DNA of 64,000 nucleotides from Archangium violaceum (lineage in GTDB: Bacteria; Myxococcota; Myxococcia; Myxococcales; Myxococcaceae): the NCBI RefSeq assembly GCF_016887565.1, contig NZ_CP069396.1, forward strand, positions 10,956,001 through 11,020,000. The letters run 5' to 3'. The notes below the pieces were generated by a model. The model was not told where the DNA came from. It saw only the letters and a program-made list of their open reading frames with translations, and made no database searches. The position numbers and the translations under genes were made by a program. Shown here piece by piece: positions 44,186 to 53,290 of this stretch. Positions within the stretch are counted from its first letter, which is position 1; each line of letters begins with the position of its first letter.

Positions 44186-46825
44186 ATGAGAACCCAACGT
44201 CGCTGGCAAATCGCGCTGCTGTGCACGGTCCTCCTGTCGCTGGGACTGGGGCTGGTGACTGCCCGGGGCCTCAACGGCTTTCTGGGCATTTCCTTCATAC
44301 CCAAGCAACTGCCCGCGCTGGACCGGGCCGCTCCCGAGCGGCCCCTGCCGGCCCTGGACTGGCGCCTGACGGACATGGGCGCGGTGGGCATCCTGCCGGA
44401 TCCGGAGCACTGGGGCCGGGGTGACTACAAGCACCACGAGCGGCGCTTCGAGGACGTCTTCCTGGAACACCCGCCGTACGTGGCGCCGGAGCCCTTCGCG
44501 CGCGTGGAGCGTGAGTTCCGTGCCTTCGTGGACCGGATGGCCGGCTACGGCTTCAATGCCATCGCCGTCCCGGGCTTCCTGGAGTTCACCAACTTCGACA
44601 AGGTGGAGGGCGGCCGCGTCATCTACCCGGACGGCAGCGTGCACCGCGAGCGCCACAAGGCCTTCCGCGAGGGGTTCCGTCGGCTGTTGGCCTATGCGAA
44701 GTCGCGCGGCATGCGGGTGGTGCTGCGCACGGACATGGTGGCGCTCACCACACCCCTGGAGAAGTACCTGACGGCACGCTTCGGCGAAGACTTCGACACG
44801 GAGGCTCCAGAGCCCTGGAAGGTGTACGCCCTGGGCTTCGAGGAGCTGCTGGAGGAGATGCCGGAGGTGGACGCGCTGCTGCTCCGCATTGGCGAGGCGG
44901 GCGCCGTCTACAACCAGCCGGGCTTCGACTACCGCAGCGAGCTGCGCGTGCGCACCGACGGTGCCGTCCGGCAAATGCTCCGCTCCTTCCTGGGCGTGGC
45001 CGAGCGGCGCGGCAAGACCGTCTTCTTCCGCACCTGGTCCGTAGGCGTGGGACAGGTGGGGGACATGCACACCAACCCGGCCACCTACGAGCGGGTGCTG
45101 GGCTCCATCGACTCGCCCAACCTCATCGTCTCCACGAAGTACAGCAAGGGCGACTTCGATAGCTGGCTGCCACTCAACCCCACGCTGATGCAGGGCCGGC
45201 ACGCGCGCATCATCGAGTTCCAGGCCCGGCGTGAGTTCGAGTCCTTCAACGCCTATCCCAACTACCTGGGGCCCCTCTACCGCAGCGCGCTGCTCACCTT
45301 CCTGGAGAAGAATCCCCACGTGCGGGGCGTGTGGGCGTGGACGCAGGATGGCGGGCCGCTGCGCTCCGGGCCGCTCATGCTCTACCCCTTCCACGGGCAC
45401 TGGCTGTACGTGGACGCCAACGTGCACGCGATCTCACGGCTGGCGCAGGACCCCCGGCAGGAGGCGCGCGCCATGGCCGAGGACTGGGCGGCCCGCACCT
45501 TCGGCGACTCCCCCCAGGTCCGCGAGCTGTGGGCGGACGTGCTGCTCGCCTCACACCCGGCAGTGATGAATGGCCTGTACATCAGCGACTTCGCGCGCTG
45601 GGAAGTGCGGGCGCTGGGACTGGAGCCGCCCCCGCTGCTCTACATCTTCAAGTGGGACATCGTCGGAGGCGCCACCTCCGTCATGAGCAACATCTACCAG
45701 GTCTCCCGCGAGCGGGCGGAGGCGTCCACCGAGGAGGCCTTCGCGGCGGTGCGCACGGTGAGCGAGCTGCGCGAGAAGGCCGCGCGGGCCTTCGCCCTGA
45801 GCACCGAGGGAAGGGAGCTGGAGGCGCGCACGCTCGGCTCGCTGGACTACATGGAGGATCTCTTCCACACCCTGGCCTGGTATCGCCGCTTCCTCTTCCA
45901 GTTCTACCGCTGGCAGGACGAAGGAGGAGACAGCGCCTCGTGGCAGGCGTCGTTGGGCACGGTGCGCGAGCGCATGGCCGCGCACGAGGGCCGCTACCGC
46001 AGCAACCTGGATTTTCCCGCATACAACTTCCGAGAGGCCCGGACCGGACTGGTGCTGGCGGAGCGCAGCGAAGCCACGCGGACGGCGGCGCGCGTGACGC
46101 TGGGACTGCTGGTGCTGGCGCTGGGGGTGACCGTGGCCCGGGGCGGGGCGGGACGGTTGCCGCGCCCCTGGGAGGAGGGCCCGGTGGGTGGAGGGGTGGC
46201 TCTGCTGGTGCTGGGGGCCGGGGGGCTGGTGTGGACGACGGCGGTGCTGACGTCCTGGGCGGCGCCCCTGTTCCTGGGGTGCGTGACGGTGGCGGTGGCG
46301 GTGTACGTGGTGGCCGTGGCATTGCTGGCCGGCGAGGGCTCGGTGGCCGTGCGCGCCGCGCGGGTGGGGCGCACGTTCGGCCCGGCGCTGGCGGTGTGCC
46401 TGGGGCTGCTGGGGGTGGCGGCGGTGCGGGGAGCGGTGTACCTGCCATTCGCTTTCTGGACGGATGAGACGTTCCGTACGGGCTTCGCGCTGGCCGCCTC
46501 GGGCTTCGTCCTCCTGGGCTCGCTGGGCGTGGTGGCCATCGGCCGGGCGGGAGGGCTGTCGCCGCCGGCCGCGTTCGGTACCCTCTTCGTGGTGCAGGGC
46601 GTGCTGCTGCTGCTGGTGGGCGCGGGGTTGGCCGCGGTGGGGCTGGAGCACTCCCTCACCCTGCTCAACGACGAGCTGCTCGTGCTGCCCACGGGCCTGT
46701 CCCGCATCCTGGGCATCACCACCCATCTGGACATCCCGCTGGCGCTGCCACGCTGGGTCATGTGGACGGGCGGGGCGCTGCTGCTGGTGGGCCTGCCGCT
46801 GCGCACCCCGCGGCGGCGAGCTTAG
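44186..46825 (+). CDS. GH67-like glycosidase fused to a multi-pass membrane domain
   Basis: 879 residues from the ATG at 44186, although the frame is open upstream and no strong ribosome site is seen. One hydrophobic segment at 10-28 (ALLCTVLLSLGLGLVTARG) is a signal anchor. Residues about 60-630 form a barrel-type glycosidase: MAGYGFNAIAVPGFLEFTNF, GRHARIIEFQARREFESFNA and NPHVRGVWAWTQDG resemble alpha-glucuronidases of GH67/GH115 type (the family's E-x-Q-x3-E-Y motif is matched by EFQARREF). From about 640 the protein has about seven hydrophobic segments (LVLALGVTVARGG, VALLVLGAGGLVWTTAVLTS, VVAVALLAGEG and more). An exported enzyme with a C-terminal membrane channel- or anchor-like part is unusual. 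Substrate unproven. Confidence 0.65.
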   Translation: MRTQRRWQIALLCTVLLSLGLGLVTARGLNGFLGISFIPKQLPALDRAAPERPLPALDWRLTDMGAVGILPDPEHWGRGDYKHHERRFEDVFLEHPPYVAPEPFARVEREFRAFVDRMAGYGFNAIAVPGFLEFTNFDKVEGGRVIYPDGSVHRERHKAFREGFRRLLAYAKSRGMRVVLRTDMVALTTPLEKYLTARFGEDFDTEAPEPWKVYALGFEELLEEMPEVDALLLRIGEAGAVYNQPGFDYRSELRVRTDGAVRQMLRSFLGVAERRGKTVFFRTWSVGVGQVGDMHTNPATYERVLGSIDSPNLIVSTKYSKGDFDSWLPLNPTLMQGRHARIIEFQARREFESFNAYPNYLGPLYRSALLTFLEKNPHVRGVWAWTQDGGPLRSGPLMLYPFHGHWLYVDANVHAISRLAQDPRQEARAMAEDWAARTFGDSPQVRELWADVLLASHPAVMNGLYISDFARWEVRALGLEPPPLLYIFKWDIVGGATSVMSNIYQVSRERAEASTEEAFAAVRTVSELREKAARAFALSTEGRELEARTLGSLDYMEDLFHTLAWYRRFLFQFYRWQDEGGDSASWQASLGTVRERMAAHEGRYRSNLDFPAYNFREARTGLVLAERSEATRTAARVTLGLLVLALGVTVARGGAGRLPRPWEEGPVGGGVALLVLGAGGLVWTTAVLTSWAAPLFLGCVTVAVAVYVVAVALLAGEGSVAVRAARVGRTFGPALAVCLGLLGVAAVRGAVYLPFAFWTDETFRTGFALAASGFVLLGSLGVVAIGRAGGLSPPAAFGTLFVVQGVLLLLVGAGLAAVGLEHSLTLLNDELLVLPTGLSRILGITTHLDIPLALPRWVMWTGGALLLVGLPLRTPRRRA

Positions 46826-46864
46826 ACGGCCAACCCTGAATTCTCGTTTCGGAACGCAGTGCTG

Positions 46865-47293
46865 CTACTCCTCGTCTCCGTCGTAGTACGCCGCCTGGGA
46901 CTCCGCATATTGGTCGACGGAGAAGCCATCGAGCTCCCCGGACACCTCATTCGTGAGGAGACGCCTCAACGCGGCTTCCGCCTCGTCGGAACCGAGCTCC
47001 CGTAAATACCTTTTCGTCCTCTCCAATCCCGCACCACACAGGAGTTGGAGGTCGATCGAGGCGTCCGCATCCATGCTGGAGGTCTTCGCCCGCCAGATTC
47101 TCGGCACGTCCTCGAGCAGCCCGGCCCGAAACAGCAGAAAGCAGCACAGCCGCATGACTTGCGTGTCTCCACTGCCCTGCCCCTGGCGCTCCCGCTGCGT
47201 CTCGGCATCCAGGACAGCGCGAACATCCTCGAGCTGTTCGGGAGCGGGACTCGAGCCGAACCGGCGGAGACATTCCTCTTCTGTCAGGCGCAT
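46865..47293 (-). CDS. Small cytoplasmic protein of unknown function
   Basis: 142 residues, acidic, helical and without signal or membrane segments. The core (VMRLCCFLLFRAGLLEDVPR, IWRAKTSSMDADASIDLQLL, CGAGLERTKRYLRELGSDEA) resembles a small family scattered through many bacteria whose function I do not know; a toxin-immunity or sensor role has been suggested for look-alikes but is not supported here. The last residues are D/E rich. It is followed on the same strand by nothing closer than the gene ending at 44 kb, and the next gene upstream (47349-48155) is 55 bases away. Confidence 0.6.
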   Translation of the reverse strand: MRLTEEECLRRFGSSPAPEQLEDVRAVLDAETQRERQGQGSGDTQVMRLCCFLLFRAGLLEDVPRIWRAKTSSMDADASIDLQLLCGAGLERTKRYLRELGSDEAEAALRRLLTNEVSGELDGFSVDQYAESQAAYYDGDEE

Positions 47294-47348
47294 TCTTCTC
47301 CCTCTACCTCACCGCCTGGAGCTCCGCACCCCCTGTGTCCCGGGGCCG

Positions 47349-48155
47349 TTACGGGCGGACCATGCGTGGGAGGGCTGTCGCGGAAGCCTGGAGGGTGGGC
47401 GCATCCGAAGGCATGCGGATGGGCTCCGGAGCGGACGGCGGCACCGCCGTGGAGCTCTTCACTGCGCCCACTGGCTCCGCGGGCTGCTGGGGTGGGGCCG
47501 GCGCGCGCTGCTCGCATCGGCGTCTGCGCTCGGTATTGGTGGTGTTGAGCCCATGTGCCGCGGCACGCACATCGTCCTCCTGGGGGAGGAGCAGCTTCCG
47601 CCGCGCGCCCGCCTCCAAGACATCATGGACCGAGGGCCCAGAGACCAACGCACCAATGAGACCGGCCACGCCCAGGGCGAGGCCACCCACACCAAGAACC
47701 GCGGCAGCCGTCCGGTCCTGTTTCTGGATCGCGGCGGCGCCGCCGATTCCCCCGAACATCCCCACCAGACCTCCCGCGCTCCAAAGCAAGACACGGGTGT
47801 TCGCTTCATCCACCGGCGCGATGCGCGCTTCATGCCGGCGTTGAAGTTCGTTGTCGCGCAAGATGGGCCATACGTCGGACAGGGACTCGGGATCATCGTC
47901 GCCCGCCTTGAAGACGCCGAACCCTATGTACTCCTTGTAGTAGGTGTACGTGATGGTCCCCCCGCCCTGCGACGCCGTTGAGAGGACCCGTGCCGGCGCG
48001 AGCTCGTACCACTCCTCGCGCTCGCATTCGGTGCGGGGCACGCCGCTCGGCAGCGTCACGGGAGCACCGATACGGCCGTATCTCGATGGGCCACAGCCCA
48101 CGGATCCAACACACAAGAAGCAGCAGACCACTCCAGCAATGCGTCTCACGTCCAC
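47349..48155 (-). CDS. Hypothetical lipoprotein with hydrophobic Gly-rich core
   Basis: 268 residues from a GTG at 48155 with AGGAG five bases ahead, preferred over a second GTG two codons later. [14 protein letters not shown] is the lipoprotein signal. The N-terminal half carries [20 protein letters not shown] and [15 protein letters not shown]; the middle is two hydrophobic Gly-rich segments ([20 protein letters not shown] and [20 protein letters not shown]) that look like membrane helices. The C-terminal 80 residues are Pro/Ala/Ser rich. The family is unknown; it is divergent from the GON-domain lipoprotein gene and may share its promoter region. Confidence 0.65.
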   Translation of the reverse strand: MDVRRIAGVVCCFLCVGSVGCGPSRYGRIGAPVTLPSGVPRTECEREEWYELAPARVLSTASQGGGTITYTYYKEYIGFGVFKAGDDDPESLSDVWPILRDNELQRRHEARIAPVDEANTRVLLWSAGGLVGMFGGIGGAAAIQKQDRTAAAVLGVGGLALGVAGLIGALVSGPSVHDVLEAGARRKLLLPQEDDVRAAAHGLNTTNTERRRRCEQRAPAPPQQPAEPVGAVKSSTAVPPSAPEPIRMPSDAPTLQASATALPRMVRP

Positions 48156-48550
48156 AGGTGCTCCTGGGTAGGATGAACGGGAGGGGCTGCCTCCGTGGAA
48201 CCGAGCGCCTCGCCCTTCAATCAACTGAGCCCACGAGGCGGAAAATGATGCACGAAATCCGACCTCCGTCTCAGTTGCCCCCGGAGGTTCAGCGGGGCCG
48301 CCGCCCAGGTCCTCGAGACCGCTATGACATGCGTGTCCCCAGGGGCGGCGCGTGCGCGTGCCAATCCAGGCACGTTCCCCTCCGCGCCCGAGGGCCTTCC
48401 CGGAGGTCCCCGCGCGCAACCCTCTGGAATCAGGGCACTCGCTCCCTATTGGAGTTCCTGGCACCGCGCTTGCCTTGGGGTGTTCCCGTCCGCAACGGCG
48501 AGAGCCGATGCGTGGCAACCCTCACACCCCATGCTGTCTCCAGAGGAGCC
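48156..48550. promoter_or_regulatory. Divergent intergenic region
   Basis: About 395 bases between two divergent lipoprotein genes, so both promoters must lie here. I found no clear sigma-70 boxes, operators or hairpins. GAGGAGCC just before 48551 is the ribosome site of the GON-domain gene. Confidence 0.4.
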
Positions 48551-50209
48551 ATGAACAACCTCGACGCTACTGCTTTGTCCAACGATGTCTCGAACACGCT
48601 CCAGCCCGTCCGCCCCATGGGCGCTTCCCGTGCTTCCCTGGGAGTGCTCCTGCTGGGCGCCGCGCTCTCGACGGGCTGCGGTGAGCCCGGCACCTCGCTC
48701 CAGACCCGTCCCGCGGACGCAAAGGAGCAGGGGCTCTCCTCGCTCCCGGCCACTTGCCAGGAGATTCGCACCGCCGACCCCACCGCCATCGATGGCGAGT
48801 ACACGCTCTACATCGGGGGCGATGCGAAGAAGCCCTGGACGGCCTGGTGCTACGACATGGCCGACACGCCCCGGGAGTACCTCTCGGTTCCGAGCGGGAC
48901 CAACTACTCGCAATACACCGTGGGCGGCTACACCTCGGGCTCGAGCGTGCGCACGTACTACGCGAAGGTGCGCATCGATCCCGTCACCCTGCGGGTCTCC
49001 GTCGCCGACCAGACCTTCGCCCAGTCCACCGGCTCGCTGAATCACGGCGGAACGCTCGTCACCTCCATGCCCTACGGCGTGGCCATGTCCTGCGACAGCA
49101 CGGCCTCGGGCGTGGCCAGCATCGACCTGACTGGCACGCCCTTCGCGGTCGTACCCGATGATTTCTCGCTCGGAGGCAACAGCCCGGACGGCACCACCAC
49201 CTACGGCGCCGACGGGCGCATGGTGAACCTGACGGGCGGCGGCTACTGCGGCTGGAACAGTTGGGCTCCCGCCTACAACCCCTTCAACCAGACGGGGGGA
49301 GACCCGCTCCACCTCGAGTACCGCGACGCTCCCGTCTGCAAGGGCCAGACGGCCCCGGGCGCCTACTGGCAGCAGTACACCTTCGATAGCCTCTCCCTCG
49401 ACGTGGACACGTCGAGCTGCGGTTTCTCGGAGGCCCCGCTGTATTTCGCGTCCATCGGTGGCACCGGCTACCACTGGCAGACCACCGGTGCGACCTCCAT
49501 CATCTCGCCGACGGCCACGGGATTCCGCGTCATCGTCCGCTCCCCGAGCAGCGTGACGCCCGCGTTCGCGAGCCAGTACGGCTGGCACCTCAACTGGCAG
49601 GCCACGCCGAACAACGTCCGGCAGCCCTCGCTCTGCACCGGGCAGACGGCGCCGGGGGCCACCAACTGGCAGCCGTACGGCTCGGAAGGCCTCTACCTCG
49701 ACGTGGACACGACGGCCTGTGACTTCTCCACCGCGCCCCTGTACTTCACGTCCCTGGGCGGGTTGGACGGGCACTGGAAGACCACGGGCGCGACCTCCAT
49801 CTACGAGCCGACCGCGACCGGCTTCCGCGTCTACGTCTGGTACAGGGGCAACTCCATCACCCCCGCGGCCGCGAACCAGCTCGGCTGGCACCTCAACTGG
49901 CGGGCCCAGCCGGACGGCCTCCGGCAGTCCTGGAACTGCACCGGGCGGACCACGCAGGGGTCCACCAGCTGGCAGCAGTACACCTCGGATAGTCTCTACG
50001 TCGACGTGAGCACCTCGGGCTGTGCGGCCTCGGGGGAGCCGGTCACCTCCATCGGGGGCACGAGCGAGCAATGGGGGCTGACCGGCGCGACCTCCATCTA
50101 CTCGCCGACGCCGACGGGCTTCCGCATCTACGTCCGCTACCCGGGCAGCACCCTCACGCCTTCCCTGGCGAACCAGCGCGGCTGGCACCTCAACTGGAAC
50201 CGGCGGTAA
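48551..50209 (+). CDS. GON-domain lipoprotein with three C-terminal repeats
   Basis: 552 residues from the ATG at 48551; the longer upstream frame is not coding. [15 protein letters not shown] is a lipobox after a polar leader. Residues about 65-250 form a GON domain, known mostly from animal ADAMTS proteases ([58 protein letters not shown]). Then three repeats of about 97 residues follow, each with G-A-T-S-I-x-x-P-T-x-T-G-F-R and ending GWHLNW. The repeats are unlike any family I know. Cys pairs in each repeat suggest disulfides outside the cell. Likely a surface binding protein. Confidence 0.75.
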   Translation: MNNLDATALSNDVSNTLQPVRPMGASRASLGVLLLGAALSTGCGEPGTSLQTRPADAKEQGLSSLPATCQEIRTADPTAIDGEYTLYIGGDAKKPWTAWCYDMADTPREYLSVPSGTNYSQYTVGGYTSGSSVRTYYAKVRIDPVTLRVSVADQTFAQSTGSLNHGGTLVTSMPYGVAMSCDSTASGVASIDLTGTPFAVVPDDFSLGGNSPDGTTTYGADGRMVNLTGGGYCGWNSWAPAYNPFNQTGGDPLHLEYRDAPVCKGQTAPGAYWQQYTFDSLSLDVDTSSCGFSEAPLYFASIGGTGYHWQTTGATSIISPTATGFRVIVRSPSSVTPAFASQYGWHLNWQATPNNVRQPSLCTGQTAPGATNWQPYGSEGLYLDVDTTACDFSTAPLYFTSLGGLDGHWKTTGATSIYEPTATGFRVYVWYRGNSITPAAANQLGWHLNWRAQPDGLRQSWNCTGRTTQGSTSWQQYTSDSLYVDVSTSGCAASGEPVTSIGGTSEQWGLTGATSIYSPTPTGFRIYVRYPGSTLTPSLANQRGWHLNWNRR

Positions 50210-50233
50210 CTCGCTAGATCTCCGGCCGCTCTC

Positions 50234-51736
50234 TCAAGCACTACGAGGTGTTTGACACCTTCCCGGTTCGCGAGCGGAGCCTCGGAGGCAGGCCTCCGCT
50301 TCGCGGAGCCCGTGGAGGGCCGTGGCGACATTCTCGGCTCCATCCACCAGGCCGAGCGCCTCGTTGAAGGTCCGGCCCGCACGCGTCTGACCCACGAGGC
50401 CCTCGAGGAAGCGGGGAACGCCGACCACCACCTGGAACGTCGGCTCCGGATTGGCTAGCGGCATCTCCACCGGCACGAGCCTGACCGTCCCCGTGTGCCG
50501 GGGCTCCAGGTTCAGCATCACGCGGCACTGCGCATCCACCAGCGCGCTCAGCTCCGCAGTGGCCTTCCGCGGCAGCGCGAGCGTCGCGGTGAGAGCCACG
50601 GTCAGCTTCTCTCCGAGCGCCCCCACGTCATGGAGCCAGTGCGCGGGCGGAAACCGCGCGCGCAGGGCCTCGGCCGTGTCCCAGAGGAAGCGACGTTCCA
50701 GCTCGCCCCCGTTCCAGTCCTTCCGGCCCAGCCACTCCAGGCGGTCAATCAGGAAGGCGAGGAACGTGCGGAGCTGTCGCAGGCACTCCAGCACCTCGCA
50801 CCCGACGAAGGTCCGGGAACCCGCCAGGTCCACCGACTCGGGCAGCTTGCCCCGAGCGGCGACGATGCCGATGAAGGGCCCTCCAAAGACGATGGGCGTC
50901 TCCAGGTCGAGGAAGCGGCCGTCCGCGGTGAAGTTGTTGTGGAAGGAGCCCCAGTAGACGCCGGCCTGGAAGTACCGCTCGAAGTGGTGGACCAGCCGCT
51001 CGAGGGCGCCCTCCAGGCGTTCCGCGAGCGTCTCGGGGGTGACGTCGCCCGGGCGCACCTCGGGCTGGGAGGAGTCCCCGAGGTAGCGGGCCATTCGCAG
51101 GAACAACTGGACCACGAACGGAGCGCCGCCCCGCCACTGTGAGAAGGCCCAGGCGAAGTTGGACAGGCGCGCGAACCCCGCCGGCTTGACCGAGATGGCC
51201 TGGAGTCGCCGGTCCGCCAGGGCGAGCTGGCTGGGGTCGCGGCCTGAAAAGCTCGACTCGACGTAGCGCTCGGCCTCCGGTGGCAGTGGGGCCAGGAGCA
51301 GGCCCTCGCAAGGGACGAGGGCGTCACCCGCTCCCAGCTCCTCCAGGTAACGGCTCACCAGGTACTCCCTCGCGGCGGCGGAGGGAAGCAGGTGCCCGCT
51401 GCTGTGGTAGCGATCCGTCGGATGGTGCCAGTTCGCCGCGAGCAGGGTACGGCCCACGCCCTTCAGGTACTTGCCGGAGTAGAAGCCCGCTCGGCCCGAC
51501 CCCAGCCGGTGGGAGATGTTGACGTCCGCGTTGGTCTGGAGGTCCGCGTACAAGAGCTCCGCTTCGTGCTCGGGCCTTGCCGAGAACCCGAAGGAGCCGA
51601 TGCGCCCCAGGTCGACCTGGACGGCGCACCCGGCATGGCTCGCGTGCAACGCGGTGAACCCGGAGGGAGAAACCGGAACGGGGACCGCCCAGGGATCCGT
51701 CGGGTGGCTCGGTGGACGCTCGCGGGTCGGGGACAT
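50234..51736 (-). CDS. SelO-like pseudokinase, putative RiPP-modifying enzyme
   Basis: 500 residues from ATG 51736, with AAGGAG ahead. No signal peptide. Several spaced motifs match SelO/YdiU protein AMPylators: GKYLKGVGRTLLAANWHHPT (compare SelO LKGAGPTPYSR; Lys92), then SAAAREYLVSRYLEELG (compare STIREFLASEAMHALGI; Glu124) and FHNNFTADGRFLDLETP (compare the SelO N-x-D-N and D-x-G-P motif; Asp278 candidate). Overall identity to SelO looks low, so I call it SelO-like. SelO proteins use a reversed kinase active site to add AMP to hydroxyl residues. It is 32 bases downstream of the 396-residue gene and in one operon with the leader-peptide gene at 53060, so modification of that peptide is the likely task. 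The C-terminal 80 residues are unassigned. Confidence 0.6.
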   Translation of the reverse strand: MSPTRERPPSHPTDPWAVPVPVSPSGFTALHASHAGCAVQVDLGRIGSFGFSARPEHEAELLYADLQTNADVNISHRLGSGRAGFYSGKYLKGVGRTLLAANWHHPTDRYHSSGHLLPSAAAREYLVSRYLEELGAGDALVPCEGLLLAPLPPEAERYVESSFSGRDPSQLALADRRLQAISVKPAGFARLSNFAWAFSQWRGGAPFVVQLFLRMARYLGDSSQPEVRPGDVTPETLAERLEGALERLVHHFERYFQAGVYWGSFHNNFTADGRFLDLETPIVFGGPFIGIVAARGKLPESVDLAGSRTFVGCEVLECLRQLRTFLAFLIDRLEWLGRKDWNGGELERRFLWDTAEALRARFPPAHWLHDVGALGEKLTVALTATLALPRKATAELSALVDAQCRVMLNLEPRHTGTVRLVPVEMPLANPEPTFQVVVGVPRFLEGLVGQTRAGRTFNEALGLVDGAENVATALHGLREAEACLRGSAREPGRCQTPRSA

Positions 51737-51768
51737 GATCGACTCCTTCGTGTGCTCCTGGTTCCTCG

Positions 51769-52959
51769 CTAGTTCAGGACGAACAGGTCTCGGGGCTCGG
51801 CTCCCACGGGGAGAACGCGCTCCGCCCGCTCGATGAGCCGCAACGCCTCCTCGTGCTCCTCGCGCCGGAGCGCACGCGCCAGGGCCCGCCGGACCTCCCC
51901 GCTCACGCTGTCGAAGACCGTCGCCGAGATGCGCTGCAGGACGTAGTAGCGCAGGCTCTGGGGGGCGGCGGCGGCCTCCGGTGTGAGCGGGACGACGTTC
52001 GCGTTCACGAAGCGGAAGTCAGGCCGGCGCTCCCTCGGGCTCTCGGGAGGCTCGTTCCGGTTGCGGAGCACGAGTCCGCTGTCAGAGTCCTCCTTGATCT
52101 TCGCGAACAGCACGAGCCCCAGCTCGTGCATCAGACGCTGCTTCCAGGGCTCCTCGAGGGAGACGGGCGCGGTCAGCTCGCGGGGGTCGTATGAAATCTC
52201 CTCGGCGGCAAGGAAGGACAGCCACAGCCGGGTGTACTCGCGCTGCGTGGCGCCGTAGGTCAGCTCGTGCGAGAGCCACTTGAGGAGCCGAGGGCTCCTA
52301 CGCAGAGCCCTCACATCGAAGCCCTCGAAGACGCCCGAGCAGTAGAAGCGGGCGAGGTCGGTGAAGAACTCGGGTCGCTGCGCCTCCCATCGCGGGCAGA
52401 ACCGGCGGTACTCGGAGACGTATCGCTCGTGATAGCTGACCGTGAGGTTCACGACCGTCGTTCCGATCGGTATCCACTCGGAGAGGTTGAAGGTGGAGAG
52501 GTACCAGTAATCCAGTCCCACCGTCGCGGCCGCCTCCGTCAGGAGCTGGCAGAAGACGAAGTCCTCGAGGTTGTCGCGGAGGATGGGGCCGGTCTCGAAC
52601 CGGAGCCAGGGAGCCAGCTCGGCGATGACCGCCGCGGACCAGCAGTGCAGGTAGTCGTGTTTCGCGAACAGCACTTCCCGGACCAGATGGTCCCCCTCGT
52701 TGTAGTCCCGGGCGGAGCCGTACGGATCCGCGAGCCAGCGTGAGAGGGCCGAGTTGTTCGCGAAGAAGAGGGTCCGATGGAAGGGATTGAAACCCGCCAG
52801 GGTCACCGGAACGATGCGCTCGTAGTACCAACGTTGATCGATGGCGCGTGGCACGAAGCGCACCAGGGGATCCGAGAGCATCCGGCGCACCAGGGGGAGC
52901 CGCAGGAGCGACTCCGGATGGGGCTCGGAAGGAAGGGAGAGGGGGGCGGCGCTGAGCAT
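51769..52959 (-). CDS. Unknown 396-residue protein of the RiPP-like operon
   Basis: Starts at ATG 52959, in phase with the coding part; the open frame to 53139 overlaps the peptide gene and is rejected. No signal or membrane segments. Mainly helical. A distinctive segment reads EGDHLVREVLFAKHDYLHCW (from Glu88; His91, His101, Asp102, His105), and NLTVSYHERYVSEYRRF lies later; two E/H-rich helices of this kind can bind iron, as in ferritin-like or haem-oxygenase-like diiron enzymes, but that is inference. It contains FFANNSALSRWLADPYGSAR near the start. It follows the precursor gene by about 100 bases and precedes the SelO-like gene by 32, so all three probably act together. The family is not known to me. 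Confidence 0.6.
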   Translation of the reverse strand: MLSAAPLSLPSEPHPESLLRLPLVRRMLSDPLVRFVPRAIDQRWYYERIVPVTLAGFNPFHRTLFFANNSALSRWLADPYGSARDYNEGDHLVREVLFAKHDYLHCWSAAVIAELAPWLRFETGPILRDNLEDFVFCQLLTEAAATVGLDYWYLSTFNLSEWIPIGTTVVNLTVSYHERYVSEYRRFCPRWEAQRPEFFTDLARFYCSGVFEGFDVRALRRSPRLLKWLSHELTYGATQREYTRLWLSFLAAEEISYDPRELTAPVSLEEPWKQRLMHELGLVLFAKIKEDSDSGLVLRNRNEPPESPRERRPDFRFVNANVVPLTPEAAAAPQSLRYYVLQRISATVFDSVSGEVRRALARALRREEHEEALRLIERAERVLPVGAEPRDLFVLN

Positions 52960-53059
52960 GACAGTGGACCAGCGGGTGCGAGAAGGCGGCGCGGTGAGGC
53001 GCCGCCTTCGTCGGTGCGGGGGTGAAGGTGACAGCTCCTTCCAAGACCTGCGCGATGCG

Positions 53060-53251
53060 TTACTCGGCCTCGGCCTTGTTGCCGGAGCGGTCCTCCGCCT
53101 TGGCCGAGAAACCCACCTCGGCTTGGGCGATGAACCCACCCGTCACCGAGGCCAGGTCCTCGAGGGTGAGTTGTTTCTCCTTTCGAGCCCGAGGCTGCTG
53201 CTCCTTCGACTGCTGGGGGGGTCGCGACTGCTGCTTCTTGATGCGCTTCAT
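53060..53251 (-). CDS. RiPP precursor-like peptide with double-glycine leader
   Basis: 63 residues from the ATG at 53251 (AGGAG 7 bases ahead; an in-frame upstream start at 53296 is not needed). The first 39 residues are a Lys/Gln-rich leader ending LTLEDLASVTGG, the classic E-L/D-L-x-x-V-x-G-G cleavage site of peptidase-containing ABC exporters. The 24-residue core after Gly39 is FIAQAEVGFSAKAEDRSGNK plus AEAE, rich in Ala, Glu, Lys and Ser and lacking Cys and Thr. That excludes lanthionine or thiazole chemistry of the usual type, but leaves Ser, Lys and Asp/Glu as sites. No exporter or peptidase gene is in the window. It is first in the minus-strand operon with the 396-residue and SelO-like genes. 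Confidence 0.75.
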   Translation of the reverse strand: MKRIKKQQSRPPQQSKEQQPRARKEKQLTLEDLASVTGGFIAQAEVGFSAKAEDRSGNKAEAE

Positions 53252-53271
53252 GGTCTGTCTCCTCGGTCTGG

Positions 53272-53290
53272 GGCCGTGAGCACCACGGCC
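53272..53290 (-). promoter_or_regulatory. Leader hairpin before the precursor gene
   Basis: GGCCGTG and CACGGCC form a 7-bp stem around a 5-base loop, 21 bases ahead of the ATG at 53251. It falls in the expected 5' untranslated region and may affect translation or mRNA stability. Confidence 0.35.

Noticed and set aside
50246-50265. GGTGTTTGACACC near the end of the SelO-like gene considered as another RAYT repeat
   Set aside because: It shares only part of the core and lies inside coding sequence.
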